Of a stretch of DNA of 64,000 bases, positions 9,401 to 17,924 are shown one piece after another; within the stretch, counting starts at the first letter, position 1; each line of letters opens with the position of its first letter. The stretch spans positions 124,001 to 188,000 of the forward strand of contig NVUX02000074.1 in the NCBI GenBank assembly GCA_002402045.2. Reading direction: 5' to 3'. Below the pieces are notes generated by a model. The model was not told where the DNA came from and made no database searches. It saw only the letters and a program-made list of their open reading frames with translations. The stretch is from Paracoccaceae bacterium. Lineage in GTDB: Bacteria > Pseudomonadota > Alphaproteobacteria > Rhodobacterales > Rhodobacteraceae. The position numbers were made by a program, and so were the translations under genes.

Positions 9401-10279
9401 ATGACGAACCCGGTTTTGAACAGAATAGCCGCCCTGCCTATCTGGCAAGGTGAGATTGTAACGTCCCCTTTAGGCGGCGGGCGCACCAACCTGAATTTCA
9501 CCGTTTCGGATGCTACGGGCAAATATGTAGTGCGGCTGGGAGAGGACATTCCGGCCCATCATGTGATGCGGTTTAATGAGCTGTCCGCCAGCCGTGCGGC
9601 CCATGCGGCGGGGCTTTCGCCCGAGGTTGTTTTTGCCGATGAGGGCATTACGGTGATCCGGCATATTGAGTGCAAAACCCTGGAAGAGGCCGATGTCGCC
9701 AAGCCGAAATACTTAAGCCGAATTGTGGCGCTGATGAAGCGGTGCCACGGTGATGTGCCGCAGCATTTGCGCGGCCCGGCGCTGGTGTTTTGGGTGTTTC
9801 ATGTGATCCGCGATTATGCCGCCACGCTAAAAGCGCATAACAGCCGCCACTTGGCCAAGGTTGGCGAATATCTGGCCATCGCCAAGGGGTTGGAGGCTGA
9901 TATCGGCCCGATCAAGCTGGTATTTGGCCATAATGACCTGATGGCGGCCAATATTCTGGATGACGGCCAACGCCTATGGCTGATTGACTGGGACTACGCC
10001 GGCTTTAATTCTCCACTGTTTGATCTTGGCGGGCTGGCCAGCAATAATGGGCTGAATGCTGCACAAGAGCAGGAAATGCTGGCGCTTTATTACGGTGCGC
10101 CGCCTGATGCGGCTCTGCTGCACCGCTACCACGCCATGAAATGCGCGTCGCTGATGCGCGAGGTGATGTGGAGCATGGTTTCGGAGGAGATCTCGGAGCT
10201 GGATGTGGATTACGCGGGTTATACGGCTGAAAACCTCGAGCGGTTTGCGCAGGCGTATGCGCGGCACCTTGAGACATGA
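9401..10279 (+). CDS. Choline/ethanolamine kinase-like phosphotransferase (LicA/APH fold)
   Basis: A small-molecule kinase of the protein-kinase-like APH superfamily. The N-lobe Gly-rich segment is SPLGGGRTNLNFTV. The catalytic loop HNDLMAANIL carries the Brenner HxD....N pattern, and the metal-binding segment is WLIDWDYAG. A choline or ethanolamine kinase or thiamine-kinase-like role is likely, with phosphorylation of an amino alcohol in the cytosol. At 292 residues it has the usual length. It is transcribed away from the DeoR regulator, a plausible controller. The exact substrate cannot be decided, and aminoglycoside resistance is unlikely given the neighbours. Confidence 0.85.
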   Translation: MTNPVLNRIAALPIWQGEIVTSPLGGGRTNLNFTVSDATGKYVVRLGEDIPAHHVMRFNELSASRAAHAAGLSPEVVFADEGITVIRHIECKTLEEADVAKPKYLSRIVALMKRCHGDVPQHLRGPALVFWVFHVIRDYAATLKAHNSRHLAKVGEYLAIAKGLEADIGPIKLVFGHNDLMAANILDDGQRLWLIDWDYAGFNSPLFDLGGLASNNGLNAAQEQEMLALYYGAPPDAALLHRYHAMKCASLMREVMWSMVSEEISELDVDYAGYTAENLERFAQAYARHLET

Positions 10280-10340
10280 GTGTCGGCGTAATTTAAAATC
10301 CTTTGCTGCCCTTTAGTTGAAAGTTTGCCAAGAATATTTG

Positions 10341-10949
10341 ATGAAAACACTAAAAGAATTCCCTGACATTGGAACGCTAAAGCGGCGTATGCAGTCTCTT
10401 TCAATGTTGGATGCGCTGTTGTTTCCAGAATGGGAATATAGATATTTCTCATTCAATAAGGACTGGAGCGCCGGAGAGGCGATGGGGTCGATAAGGAATG
10501 GGTCCGGAGACGATGTGTTTGTACTCTTTTCGAATGTCGGGTGCTTTATTAAAGAGTTTTACCATGAGCGGCCGGTCTCTCATGGAGCCTACATTTGTGT
10601 GCCGCCCGTATTTCGTGAAGCGACAAGGGAGCCGGCATCTTCTCCCGAATATGTAACGGCTTGCTATTGGCGAACCTGCCAATCGAACCGTTGGGAAATG
10701 AGCGGGAACGAAGGGAAATTTGATCCAGAAACAAGTTTTTTACTTGCCGCTTTAGACGGCAATCTCAAAACTTACACGGCCTTCCTTGAGGCGCGCTCTG
10801 AGAAAGTTTTACCTTCAGACCTAGTTGCGAAAATCTTTAAACATCACACTTTAACAGCTTCAATCGCGGACGGTTTGGGATATTCAGGAAGCCGCAAAGA
10901 CCTCAAAAACGAAGCCGACGAAATCGGTTGCCCGAGTTCCTTGCTTTAA
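10341..10949 (+). CDS. Conserved hypothetical protein (AT-richer gene)
   Basis: I do not assign a function. The product is about 202 residues, soluble, with no signal or membrane segment. It is rich in aromatic residues near the N terminus (EWEYRYFSFNKDWS) and has a GSGDDVFVLF segment. I recall scattered proteobacterial hypothetical proteins with the same N-terminal pattern, but have no domain name for them. The ORF track starts at a TTG at 10317; ATG at 10341 (MKTLKEFPD) is the likelier start, though no strong ribosome site is visible. Base composition is clearly more AT-rich than both neighbours, and a perfect 13-bp inverted repeat follows about 100 bases downstream. It may be acquired DNA. 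Confidence 0.7.
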   Translation: MKTLKEFPDIGTLKRRMQSLSMLDALLFPEWEYRYFSFNKDWSAGEAMGSIRNGSGDDVFVLFSNVGCFIKEFYHERPVSHGAYICVPPVFREATREPASSPEYVTACYWRTCQSNRWEMSGNEGKFDPETSFLLAALDGNLKTYTAFLEARSEKVLPSDLVAKIFKHHTLTASIADGLGYSGSRKDLKNEADEIGCPSSLL

Positions 10950-11050
10950 GTGCACAAACGTAGAGTTAGGCATTCGGTTCAGCCAAAAGCAGCATTACCC
11001 ATATATCCACTATAGGGCTTGTTTTGATACTATCGGGTCTGGCTTCACGC

Positions 11051-11092
11051 TTTTATCTGCCCCACTAAACCAGCTTATTGGGGCAGATAAAA
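11051..11092. repeat. Perfect 13-bp inverted repeat with 16-base loop
   Basis: TTTTATCTGCCCC at 11051-11063 is matched exactly by its reverse complement at 11080-11092. No T-tract follows outside the stem on either strand, so it is not a textbook terminator. It sits between the AT-rich hypothetical gene and deoD and could be a bidirectional RNA hairpin, a protein site or the remnant of a small element. Confidence 0.6.
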
Positions 11093-11097
11093 TGAAG

Positions 11098-11129
11098 AAA
11101 ACGGGCGCAATAACAATCTATCGCGCCCG
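11098..11129 (-). terminator. Probable rho-independent terminator of deoD
   Basis: Read on the minus strand, a 7-bp GC-rich stem (CGGGCGC/GCGCCCG, 14-base loop) is followed at once by TTTTC. It lies just downstream of the deoD stop codon, the expected place for that gene's terminator. Confidence 0.6.
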
Positions 11130-11161
11130 AAAAAGCAGTGCAAAATATTGGGTGCTAGATC

Positions 11162-11866
11162 TTAGGCAAATGCGGCTTCTAGGGCGATTTCAACCATGTC
11201 GCCAAAGCTTTGTTCACGTTGGTCTGCGGGCAGGGCCTCGCCGGTTACCAAGTGGTCCGAAATCGTCATGATCCCGAGCGCGCGGCAGCCATAGCGCGCG
11301 GCGAGCGTGTAAAGCTCGGCGGCTTCCATTTCAACGGCCATAATGCCGTGGCGAGTCATTTGCTCGTTCAGGTCTGGCCGCTCGTCATAGAAGGTATTGC
11401 TGGAATAAATGCTGCCCACATGGGTCGTAATGCTCTTGCCTTGCGCGGCTTTGTGGGCCGCTGCCAACAGGCCGAAATCGGCCGTCGGGGCGAAGTTGAG
11501 CTCTTTGAACATGCCCTCTGAAGGCGTCGAAAGCGTGGTGGCGCTCATTGCCAATACCACATCACGCACCTTTATGGCCTCTTGCATTGCCCCAGCCGAG
11601 CCGATGCGGATAAGGGTTTTGGCACCAAAATCGCGGATAAGTTCGTTTACGTAAATCGAAAGCGAGGGCATGCCCATGCCGGTGCCGTGCACGGTAACAG
11701 GGTTGCCTTTATAGCTGCCGGTAAAGCCCAGCATCCCGCGCACTTCGTTGACCAACTTGGCATCTTCAAGGAAGTTTTCCGCCACCCAGCGGGCGCGGTA
11801 AGGGTCTCCCGGTAGCAGCACAGTTTCAGCAATTTCACCAACTTTGGCACCAATATGAACAGTCAT
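11162..11866 (-). CDS. deoD: Purine-nucleoside phosphorylase, DeoD type
   Basis: Cleaves purine (deoxy)ribonucleosides with phosphate to give free base and (deoxy)ribose 1-phosphate, for nucleoside salvage in the cytosol. At 234 residues it has the length of the hexameric trimer-of-dimers family. Markers are the phosphate-binding [17 protein letters not shown], the [10 protein letters not shown] segment, the VEMEAAELY nucleoside-binding motif and TISDHL with the catalytic Asp. It ends 55 bases before ecm on the same strand order (ecm lies upstream), so transcription from ecm into deoD is possible. A terminator-like stem follows the gene. Confidence 0.97.
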   Translation of the reverse strand: MTVHIGAKVGEIAETVLLPGDPYRARWVAENFLEDAKLVNEVRGMLGFTGSYKGNPVTVHGTGMGMPSLSIYVNELIRDFGAKTLIRIGSAGAMQEAIKVRDVVLAMSATTLSTPSEGMFKELNFAPTADFGLLAAAHKAAQGKSITTHVGSIYSSNTFYDERPDLNEQMTRHGIMAVEMEAAELYTLAARYGCRALGIMTISDHLVTGEALPADQREQSFGDMVEIALEAAFA

Positions 11867-11921
11867 TTGTAACCCTTTCGATTTGCGACATTCTGGCGCA
11901 ACCGAGGCGGGGTTTCCAGTG

Positions 11922-13868
11922 CTAATCGGCGGTTTGTGTTAACGAGATGACATCCCGCATGATTTGGTTGAGGTCAAAATCCTTCGGCGTATAAACGCGG
12001 GCAATGCCAAGGGCGCGTAGGGTTTTTGCATCCTCGTCAGGAATAATCCCGCCAACAATCACCGGAATATCAAGCCCCTCGGCTTTCATTCGCGCCATGG
12101 TTTCTTTCACCAGCGGCACGTGCGAGCCGCTCAGAATGCTCAGCCCCATAATGTGAACCCGCTCTTGCTTGGCGGCCTCCACCAGCGCTTCGGGGGTCAT
12201 GCGAATGCCCTCATAAAACACCTTCATGCCGCAATCGCGCGCCCGCACGGCAATTTGCTCGGCGCCGTTGGAGTGGCCATCCAAGCCCGGTTTGCCCACC
12301 AAAAACCGTAGCGGCTCTTTCAGGTTTGCCGAGGCCGCGCGCACTTGCGCCTGCACATCCTCAAGGCCGACAGAGTCATTTGCCATTGCCATGCTTACGC
12401 CCGTGGGTGCGCGGTATTCCCCAAAAACACTCCGCATGGCCTCGCCCCATTCGCCGGTGGTTACGCCCGCCTTGGCGCAGGCGATAGAGGGCGGCATGAT
12501 GTTGTCGCCGTTTTTGGCAGCTTTGCGCAGGGCTTTGAGCGTGGCCTCTACGGCGGTCTCGTCACGGGCCTCTCGCCACGCGTTCAAGGCATCTATCTGC
12601 TCTTGCTCGACCTTCGGATCAACAACCATAATCTCGTTATCGCCGCTCGTTAGCGGGCTGGGCGCTCCGGCTTCAAAACGGTTTACCCCCACCACCATGG
12701 TCTCACCCGATTCAATGCGCCCGAGCCGCGCGGTATTGGCCTGCACAAGGCTGGTCTTCATGTATTCGATCGCCGCCACGGCCCCGCCCATTTTGTCGAT
12801 CTGCGCAATTTCCGCACGGGCCTCAGTTTTAAGCGCCTCCACCTTGCGGTCTACGGCCGGATTACCGTCAAACAGGTCGTCAAATTCCAGCAGGTCGGTT
12901 TCATAGGCCATAATTTGCTGCATCCGGAGTGACCATTGCTGGTCCCACGGGCGCGGCAGGCCGAGGGCCTCGTTCCACGCGGGCAGTTGAACGGCACGGG
13001 CGCGGGCCTTTTTGGAAAGCGTCACGGCCAGCATTTCGATCAAAATCCGGTAAACATTGTTCTCCGGCTGCTGCTCGGTCAGCCCCAGCGAGTTCACCTG
13101 CACACCATAGCGAAAGCGCCGCTGCTTTGGGTCTTTCACCCCATAACGCTGTTCGCAAATCTCGTCCCACAAGTCCACAAAGGCCCGCATTTTGCACATT
13201 TCGGTGATAAACCGAATACCGGCATTTACGAAAAACGAAATGCGGGCCACCACGGCGGGGAAGTCCTTTTCTGGCACCTGCCCGCGCACTTGGTCAAGCA
13301 CCGCAATGGCGGTGGTTAGGGCAAAGGCTAGCTCCTGCTCGGGCGTGGCACCGGCCTCTTGCAGGTGGTATGAACACACGTTCATCGGGTTCCATTTGGG
13401 CAGGTGGCCATAGCAATATTCCGCAATATCGCCGATCAGCTTTAGGCTGGGCGCAGGCGGAAAAATATAGGTGCCGCGGGAAAGGTATTCCTTGATAATA
13501 TCGTTTTGCACCGTGCCTTTCAGCGCCGCCACCTCGGCTCCTTGCTCTTCGGCCACGGCAATATAAAGCGCCAGCTGCCACGCGGCGGTGGCGTTAATCG
13601 TCATCGACGTGTTCATCTGGCCTAGCGGGATATCTTTGAAAAGCAGCCGCATATCGCCGAGGTGCGAAATAGGAACGCCGACTTTGCCCACCTCGCCGCG
13701 CGCCAAAATATGGTCGCTATCATAGCCCGTTTGGGTGGGTAGATCAAAAGCAACAGAAAGGCCGGTTTGGCCCTTCGCGAGGTTCTCACGATAAAGCGTA
13801 TTTGAGGCGCTGGCGGTGGAATGGCCCGCATAGGTGCGGAAAAGCCATGGGCGGTCTTTTTGTGGCAT
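11922..13868 (-). CDS. ecm: Ethylmalonyl-CoA mutase (MeaA-like, B12-dependent)
   Basis: A coenzyme-B12-dependent carbon-skeleton mutase that converts (2R)-ethylmalonyl-CoA to (2S)-methylsuccinyl-CoA in the ethylmalonyl-CoA pathway of acetyl-CoA assimilation. The 648-residue chain has the mutase barrel first (FAYAG-like FRTYAGHST, then [16 protein letters not shown]). A C-terminal B12-binding domain (about 515-640) has the DxHxxG-type motif [11 protein letters not shown] with the cobalt-ligating His near 532 and the LSILSGSH strand. A single-chain mutase of this length next to ccrA separates it from ordinary methylmalonyl-CoA mutase. It is divergent from the acyltransferase gene, and the 135-base spacer contains an inverted TTATTGC...GCAATAA pair. 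Confidence 0.95.
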   Translation of the reverse strand: MPQKDRPWLFRTYAGHSTASASNTLYRENLAKGQTGLSVAFDLPTQTGYDSDHILARGEVGKVGVPISHLGDMRLLFKDIPLGQMNTSMTINATAAWQLALYIAVAEEQGAEVAALKGTVQNDIIKEYLSRGTYIFPPAPSLKLIGDIAEYCYGHLPKWNPMNVCSYHLQEAGATPEQELAFALTTAIAVLDQVRGQVPEKDFPAVVARISFFVNAGIRFITEMCKMRAFVDLWDEICEQRYGVKDPKQRRFRYGVQVNSLGLTEQQPENNVYRILIEMLAVTLSKKARARAVQLPAWNEALGLPRPWDQQWSLRMQQIMAYETDLLEFDDLFDGNPAVDRKVEALKTEARAEIAQIDKMGGAVAAIEYMKTSLVQANTARLGRIESGETMVVGVNRFEAGAPSPLTSGDNEIMVVDPKVEQEQIDALNAWREARDETAVEATLKALRKAAKNGDNIMPPSIACAKAGVTTGEWGEAMRSVFGEYRAPTGVSMAMANDSVGLEDVQAQVRAASANLKEPLRFLVGKPGLDGHSNGAEQIAVRARDCGMKVFYEGIRMTPEALVEAAKQERVHIMGLSILSGSHVPLVKETMARMKAEGLDIPVIVGGIIPDEDAKTLRALGIARVYTPKDFDLNQIMRDVISLTQTAD

Positions 13869-14003
13869 AATTATCTCCGGTTTCGCTCTTTATTGCACCG
13901 CACCAAAATTTTCGCAAGCAATAATGTGTCGAGTGGTGCTGCGATTTTGTAATTAAATATCACGCTTAACGCTAGCCTTGGGCGGCGGGGGCTGTAAGCT
14001 GCC

Positions 14004-15380
14004 ATGATGGGCGGAACGATTGAAATTCCTATTTGGCTGGCGGTGCTCGCGGGGATATTTGCGCTGATAGCGGTGCTGGATAAGCTGCTGCTGCCCTCGG
14101 TACGCTGGTATTTTCGAAAACGGTTTAACCGCGCGGTCGAGCGACTGAACACCAAGCTCCAACTCAAAATCCAGCCCTTTAAGCTGACCCAACGCAAGGT
14201 GCTTATAGACCGGCTTTCGCATGATCCGGTGATCATGGATGCCATTGCCAAGGAGGCCGCCGAGAGCGGCACCCCAGCCGAGGTTCTGGCCGAAAAGGCG
14301 TATAAATACGCGCGCGAAATCGTGCCGCATTTCTCGGCTTTTGCATATTTTGGCTTTGCTGCGCGGGTGGCGCGCTGGCTTTCGCAATCGCTTTACCGCG
14401 TGCGGGTCGGCGTGCTGGACGAGGAGGGCATGGCGAATATCGGCCCTGATTCCACGGTGGTTTTTGTGATGAATCACCGCTCAAACATGGATTATGTGCT
14501 GGTCACTTATTTAGCTTCAGAGCGTTCGGCGCTTTCCTATGCAGTGGGCGAATGGGCGCGGGTGTGGCCACTTCAGGGGTTTATCCGCTCAATGGGCGCC
14601 TATTTTATTCGCCGCAAATCCCGCAATCCGCTCTATCGCTGCGTGCTGGCGCGCTATGTGCAAATGGCGACTGAGGGCGGTGTGGCGCAGGCGATTTTCC
14701 CCGAGGGGGGCCTTTCGCGCACCGGCCATTTGGGCGAGGCCAAGCTGGGGTTACTCAGTTATATCGTAAAAGGGTTTAACCCCGAGGGGGTGCGCGATGT
14801 GGTGTTTGTGCCGGTCGGGCTGAACTATGATCGCGTGCTGGAAGACCGCGTGCTGCTGGCGGCGCGCGGCGCGAAGGGCAAGCCGAAGTTTAACGCTGGG
14901 CCGATGGCCGTGCTGGGCTTTATTCGGCATCAAATATGGTTGCGGCTTACCGGAAAATACCACCGCTTTGGCTATGCCTGCGTGAGCTTTGGCGCGCCCG
15001 TATCGCTCAAAGGGTTTCTAAATCGCACCGAGGGGGCGCTGGCAGACCAGATTGCCGCGCTCGGGGTCTCGCTCATGGACGACATCGGCAAGGTGGTGCC
15101 GGTGCTACCGGTTTCGCTGATTGCGTCGATTATGCTGAAGGCGGGCAGCCTCAGCAAAATCGGCGTAAAAGGCGCGGCGCACAGGCGGTTGCAAGATTAT
15201 GCCGCGCGCGGGGTTTATAGCCATATTCCCCGCGAAGACGAGGATTATGCGGTGGATGTGGGTATAAGGATGCTGGAAATGCGACACATTTTGACCGAGG
15301 CAGACGGGGTTTATACCGTGAGCGAGGAAAACCGCGAGGTGTTGGAATACTACGCCAATGCGATTGCCCATCTGGGGTAA
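14004..15380 (+). CDS. PlsB-like glycerol-3-phosphate / lysophospholipid acyltransferase
   Basis: A membrane-associated acyltransferase for early phospholipid synthesis. An N-terminal hydrophobic segment (WLAVLAGIFALIAVL, about 8-25) anchors it. The acyltransferase block I is NHRSNMDYV (the HX4D pair), with GAYFIRRKSRN as block II and FPEGGLSRTG as block III. The FPEGG(x)SRTG form and the 458-residue length fit the glycerol-3-phosphate acyltransferase branch better than small PlsC enzymes. It lies between divergent ecm and downstream ccrA, an arrangement I associate with this pathway in Rhodobacterales. No direct role in the ethylmalonyl-CoA pathway is known to me. Confidence 0.88.
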   Translation: MMGGTIEIPIWLAVLAGIFALIAVLDKLLLPSVRWYFRKRFNRAVERLNTKLQLKIQPFKLTQRKVLIDRLSHDPVIMDAIAKEAAESGTPAEVLAEKAYKYAREIVPHFSAFAYFGFAARVARWLSQSLYRVRVGVLDEEGMANIGPDSTVVFVMNHRSNMDYVLVTYLASERSALSYAVGEWARVWPLQGFIRSMGAYFIRRKSRNPLYRCVLARYVQMATEGGVAQAIFPEGGLSRTGHLGEAKLGLLSYIVKGFNPEGVRDVVFVPVGLNYDRVLEDRVLLAARGAKGKPKFNAGPMAVLGFIRHQIWLRLTGKYHRFGYACVSFGAPVSLKGFLNRTEGALADQIAALGVSLMDDIGKVVPVLPVSLIASIMLKAGSLSKIGVKGAAHRRLQDYAARGVYSHIPREDEDYAVDVGIRMLEMRHILTEADGVYTVSEENREVLEYYANAIAHLG

Positions 15381-15423
15381 ATGGTGCGGCGCACAAAAAG
15401 GCTTGCGCAAATACAACCATAAT

Positions 15424-15463
15424 GTTATTGCAAAATTATACAGTAATACGCAACATTGTTGCG
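15424..15463 (+). promoter_or_regulatory. Candidate operator region of ccrA: GTTATTGCAAA element plus CGCAACA-T-TGTTGCG palindrome
   Basis: The 108-base spacer before ccrA contains GTTATTGCAAAATTA (15424-15438) and a perfect 7-1-7 palindrome CGCAACATTGTTGCG (15449-15463), 25 bases before the start codon. The first element recurs at 61257 in the promoter of the ScfR-like gene with 14 of 15 bases identical. TTGCAAA-type boxes are the sites I recall for ScfR regulators of short-chain acyl-CoA metabolism. Function is inferred. Confidence 0.5.
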
Positions 15464-15488
15464 CGTAGATTTTGTGAAGGACAGGCCC

Positions 15489-16742
15489 ATGACTGAACTC
15501 AAAGACCTCTATAACATCGGAGAAATCCCGCCGCTTGGCCATGTGCCCAAGCAAATGCACGCTTGGGCTATTCGCCGTGAGCGCCATGGCGACCCCGAAA
15601 AGAGCTTCCAGCTTGAGGTGGTGGACACGCCTAAACTCGATAGCCATGAAGTGCTGATATTGGTGATGGCCGCCGGGGTGAATTATAACGGCGTTTGGGC
15701 CGGGCTTGGCACGCCGGTTTCGCCGTTTGATATCCACAAGCAGCCTTACCACATTGCGGGCTCTGATGCCTCGGGCGTTGTTTGGGCCGTGGGGGATCGT
15801 GTGAAGCGCTGCAAGGTTGGCGACGAAGTAGTGGTGCACTGCAATCAGGATGATGGCGACGACGAGGAGTGCAACGGCGGCGACCCGCTGTTTTCTCCGA
15901 GCCAGCGCATTTGGGGCTATGAGACGCCAGACGGGGCTTTTGGCCAGTTTACCCGCGTGCAGGCGCAGCAGGTTATGAAACGGCCCAAGCACCTCACATG
16001 GGAAGAAAGTGCCTGCTATACGCTGACGCTGGCCACCGCTTACCGGATGCTGTTTGGCCACCGGCCACACACGCTGAAGCCGGGGCAAAATGTGCTGGTA
16101 TGGGGCGCGTCAGGCGGGCTTGGCAGTTTTGCAATTCAACTTATTAACACGGCAGGCGCCAATGCGATTGGCGTAATTTCGGATGAAAGCAAGCGCGATT
16201 TTGTGCTTGGCCTTGGGGCCAAGGGTGTGATTAACCGCAAAGATTTTGATTGCTGGGGCGCGCTGCCCGAGGTGAATTCGGACGCATATAAAACGTGGTT
16301 TGGCGAGGTTCGAAAATTTGGCAAGGCGATTTGGGATATCACCGGCAAGGGCGTTAATGTGGATATCGTGTTTGAGCACCCCGGCGAGGCGACGTTTCCC
16401 GTTTCTACCTTTGTGGCCAAGCGCGGCGGCATGATTGTGATTTGCGCCGGCACCACCGGCTATAACCTGACTATGGACGCTCGTTATGTTTGGATGCACC
16501 AAAAACGCATTCAAGGCAGCCACTTTGCCAACCTCAAGCAGGCGAGCTCTGCCAACCAGCTTATGTTGGAGCGGCGGATAGACCCGTGCATGTCCGAGGT
16601 GTTCCCCTGGACCGAGATTCCGGACGCCCATACCAAGATGCTGCGCAATGAGCACAAGCCCGGCAATATGGCGGTGCTGGTAAACGCGCCGACCCCGGGA
16701 TTGCGGACATTGGAGGACGTATATGATTCGCAATCTAGTTAA
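15489..16742 (+). CDS. ccrA: Crotonyl-CoA carboxylase/reductase
   Basis: Carries out the key step of the ethylmalonyl-CoA pathway: NADPH-dependent reductive carboxylation of crotonyl-CoA to (2S)-ethylmalonyl-CoA. A medium-chain dehydrogenase/reductase fold of 417 residues, longer than simple quinone reductases. Visible features are AAGVNYNGVWAGLG, SQRIWGYETPDGAFGQF, the nucleotide-binding VWGASGGLGSFAIQL, the FEHPGEATF loop and GSHFANLKQ near the C terminus. The Asn, Glu and His in these segments correspond, as I recall, to the CO2-binding residues of characterised Ccr. The ORF track starts at 15456. The ATG at 15489 is preceded by GAAGGACAGG and gives the family's MTELKDLYNIGE start. An inverted repeat follows the stop. 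Confidence 0.97.
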   Translation: MTELKDLYNIGEIPPLGHVPKQMHAWAIRRERHGDPEKSFQLEVVDTPKLDSHEVLILVMAAGVNYNGVWAGLGTPVSPFDIHKQPYHIAGSDASGVVWAVGDRVKRCKVGDEVVVHCNQDDGDDEECNGGDPLFSPSQRIWGYETPDGAFGQFTRVQAQQVMKRPKHLTWEESACYTLTLATAYRMLFGHRPHTLKPGQNVLVWGASGGLGSFAIQLINTAGANAIGVISDESKRDFVLGLGAKGVINRKDFDCWGALPEVNSDAYKTWFGEVRKFGKAIWDITGKGVNVDIVFEHPGEATFPVSTFVAKRGGMIVICAGTTGYNLTMDARYVWMHQKRIQGSHFANLKQASSANQLMLERRIDPCMSEVFPWTEIPDAHTKMLRNEHKPGNMAVLVNAPTPGLRTLEDVYDSQSS

Positions 16743-16755
16743 TTTTGGTTAATGA

Positions 16756-16797
16756 TTCGTGAAATTAGGCAAATCATTTCGCGCCTAATTTCACGAA
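16756..16797 (+). terminator. Perfect 15-bp inverted repeat after ccrA (probable terminator or mRNA 3' hairpin)
   Basis: TTCGTGAAATTAGGC (16756-16770) pairs exactly with GCCTAATTTCACGAA (16783-16797), leaving a 12-base loop, 13 bases past the ccrA stop. The flank is not U-rich, so factor-independent termination is uncertain. A 3' stabilising hairpin or protein-binding palindrome is an alternative. Confidence 0.5.
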
Positions 16798-16912
16798 ATC
16801 GAGCAAAAACAATGAGTTTGAACAGCCGCCCTCGCTATTTTAGGGGAATACCACACCCCATATATTTATGACATATTAATGGAAACACGGCGGCAATACT
16901 CACACTAACCAA

Positions 16913-17161
16913 ATGGCGGACCTTGAAAAATCATTAGCGAGTGGTACAGTGAAAAAAGACTGGATGATTGATGTTCTGGCAGACCTTCGGGCTTGCGCAA
17001 TGAACAATAAAATGACGAAGCTGGCGGAGCATCTTGATGATGCTATTGTAGTGGCGGTTTCCGAAATATCGCGTGCATCTGGCGTAGAAGCTGGTTTAGG
17101 TGATCGCCGTGACAAAGTTGGAGACGTTTCTAGACGCTCTGGAAAGAAGCCAAACGCCTGA
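16913..17161 (+). CDS. Small hypothetical protein overlapping luxR
   Basis: An 82-residue soluble protein whose central part (VLADLRACAMNNKMTKLAEHLDDA) looks like an amphipathic helix pair. Small ORFs of this kind precede luxR-type genes in other Rhodobacterales as far as I recall, and many have an AEHLDDA-like helix. The 3' end overlaps the LuxR reading frame in another phase by about 50 bases, which suggests translational coupling if both are real. No strong ribosome site is seen before the ATG. Role unknown; a partner or regulator of LuxR is only a guess. Confidence 0.5.
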   Translation: MADLEKSLASGTVKKDWMIDVLADLRACAMNNKMTKLAEHLDDAIVVAVSEISRASGVEAGLGDRRDKVGDVSRRSGKKPNA

Positions 17162-17819
17162 TGACATTCAGTCCTCGGTCGAGGCTCTTCGCGATTCTTA
17201 CGGCATCTCAAACGTGGTATATCACGCGGTCAACCTAGACGGCGCGCCCTATGCGGCCCTCACCTATTCCCAAGATTGGCTAGATCACTATCAGGAGAAA
17301 CAATATGTGCGTGTGGACCCTGTTGTTCGCGGCGCATTTCAGCATTTCCACCCTCAAGACTGGAAGCGGCTTGATTGGTCCAATCGCGGTAGCCGCAATT
17401 TCTTAGGTGAGGCGATCGGGGCCGGTATTGGCAACCAAGGGCTTTCTATTCCCATTCGCGGCCCCAATGGGCAATTTGCGCTTTTCACCGTTAATGATGA
17501 CGCTAGCGATGCTGAGTGGAATGGTTTTATCAAGGAATTCCAGAGGGATATGATGCTGATATCCCATTTTATCCATAAACAAGTGGTGAGCATCGTTTGC
17601 CCTGAGGGCGAGCGCGACCTGCCAAATCTTTCCCCTCGCGAAATTGACACGCTCAAGTACCTCTCATTGGGCTTGAGCCGTGGTCAGGTTTCGGAAAAAT
17701 TGAAGATCTCGGAGCACACGCTGCGGGTATATATCGATTCGGCGCGCCATAAACTTGGCGCGCTCAATACCATCCACGCGGTGGCTACAGCCTTTAGCCG
17801 GGGGCTAATCGCATATTAA
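17109..17819 (+). CDS. LuxR-family quorum-sensing transcriptional regulator
   Basis: An acyl-homoserine-lactone-responsive regulator with an N-terminal autoinducer-binding domain (about 10-150) and a C-terminal GerE/LuxR helix-turn-helix (about 170-235). The domain includes the Trp/Tyr/Asp pattern YSQDWLDHYQEKQYVRVDPVV. The helix-turn-helix has LSPREIDTLKYLSLGLSRGQVSEKLKISEHTLRVYI. The track starts at GTG 17100; GTG 17109 is better placed behind AGGTGA. It lies 105 bases upstream of luxI in the same direction and should control it in response to the luxI product. The helix-turn-helix reads TLRVYIDSARHKLGA where many relatives have TVxxHLxNARxKLGA. Confidence 0.93.
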   Translation: MTKLETFLDALERSQTPDDIQSSVEALRDSYGISNVVYHAVNLDGAPYAALTYSQDWLDHYQEKQYVRVDPVVRGAFQHFHPQDWKRLDWSNRGSRNFLGEAIGAGIGNQGLSIPIRGPNGQFALFTVNDDASDAEWNGFIKEFQRDMMLISHFIHKQVVSIVCPEGERDLPNLSPREIDTLKYLSLGLSRGQVSEKLKISEHTLRVYIDSARHKLGALNTIHAVATAFSRGLIAY

Positions 17820-17887
17820 TTTCCAGCTTAATAAGCATCCCGGCCCAATACCTGTATTTTTGTTAAGAGTTTGTTAACGAGTTGAAC

Positions 17888-17909
17888 GCATCACGTTGAT
17901 GCTCATTTT
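17888..17909 (+). promoter_or_regulatory. Hairpin with T-tract between luxR and luxI (weak terminator or operator)
   Basis: GCATCA and TGATGC form a 6-bp stem with a 3-base loop, followed by TCATTTTT. It lies about 15 bases before the luxI start codon. A short leaky terminator would uncouple luxI from luxR readthrough; equally, the dyad could be a protein site. The stem is short, so confidence is low. Confidence 0.35.
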
Positions 17910-17924
17910 TCACGGAGACAAAAC

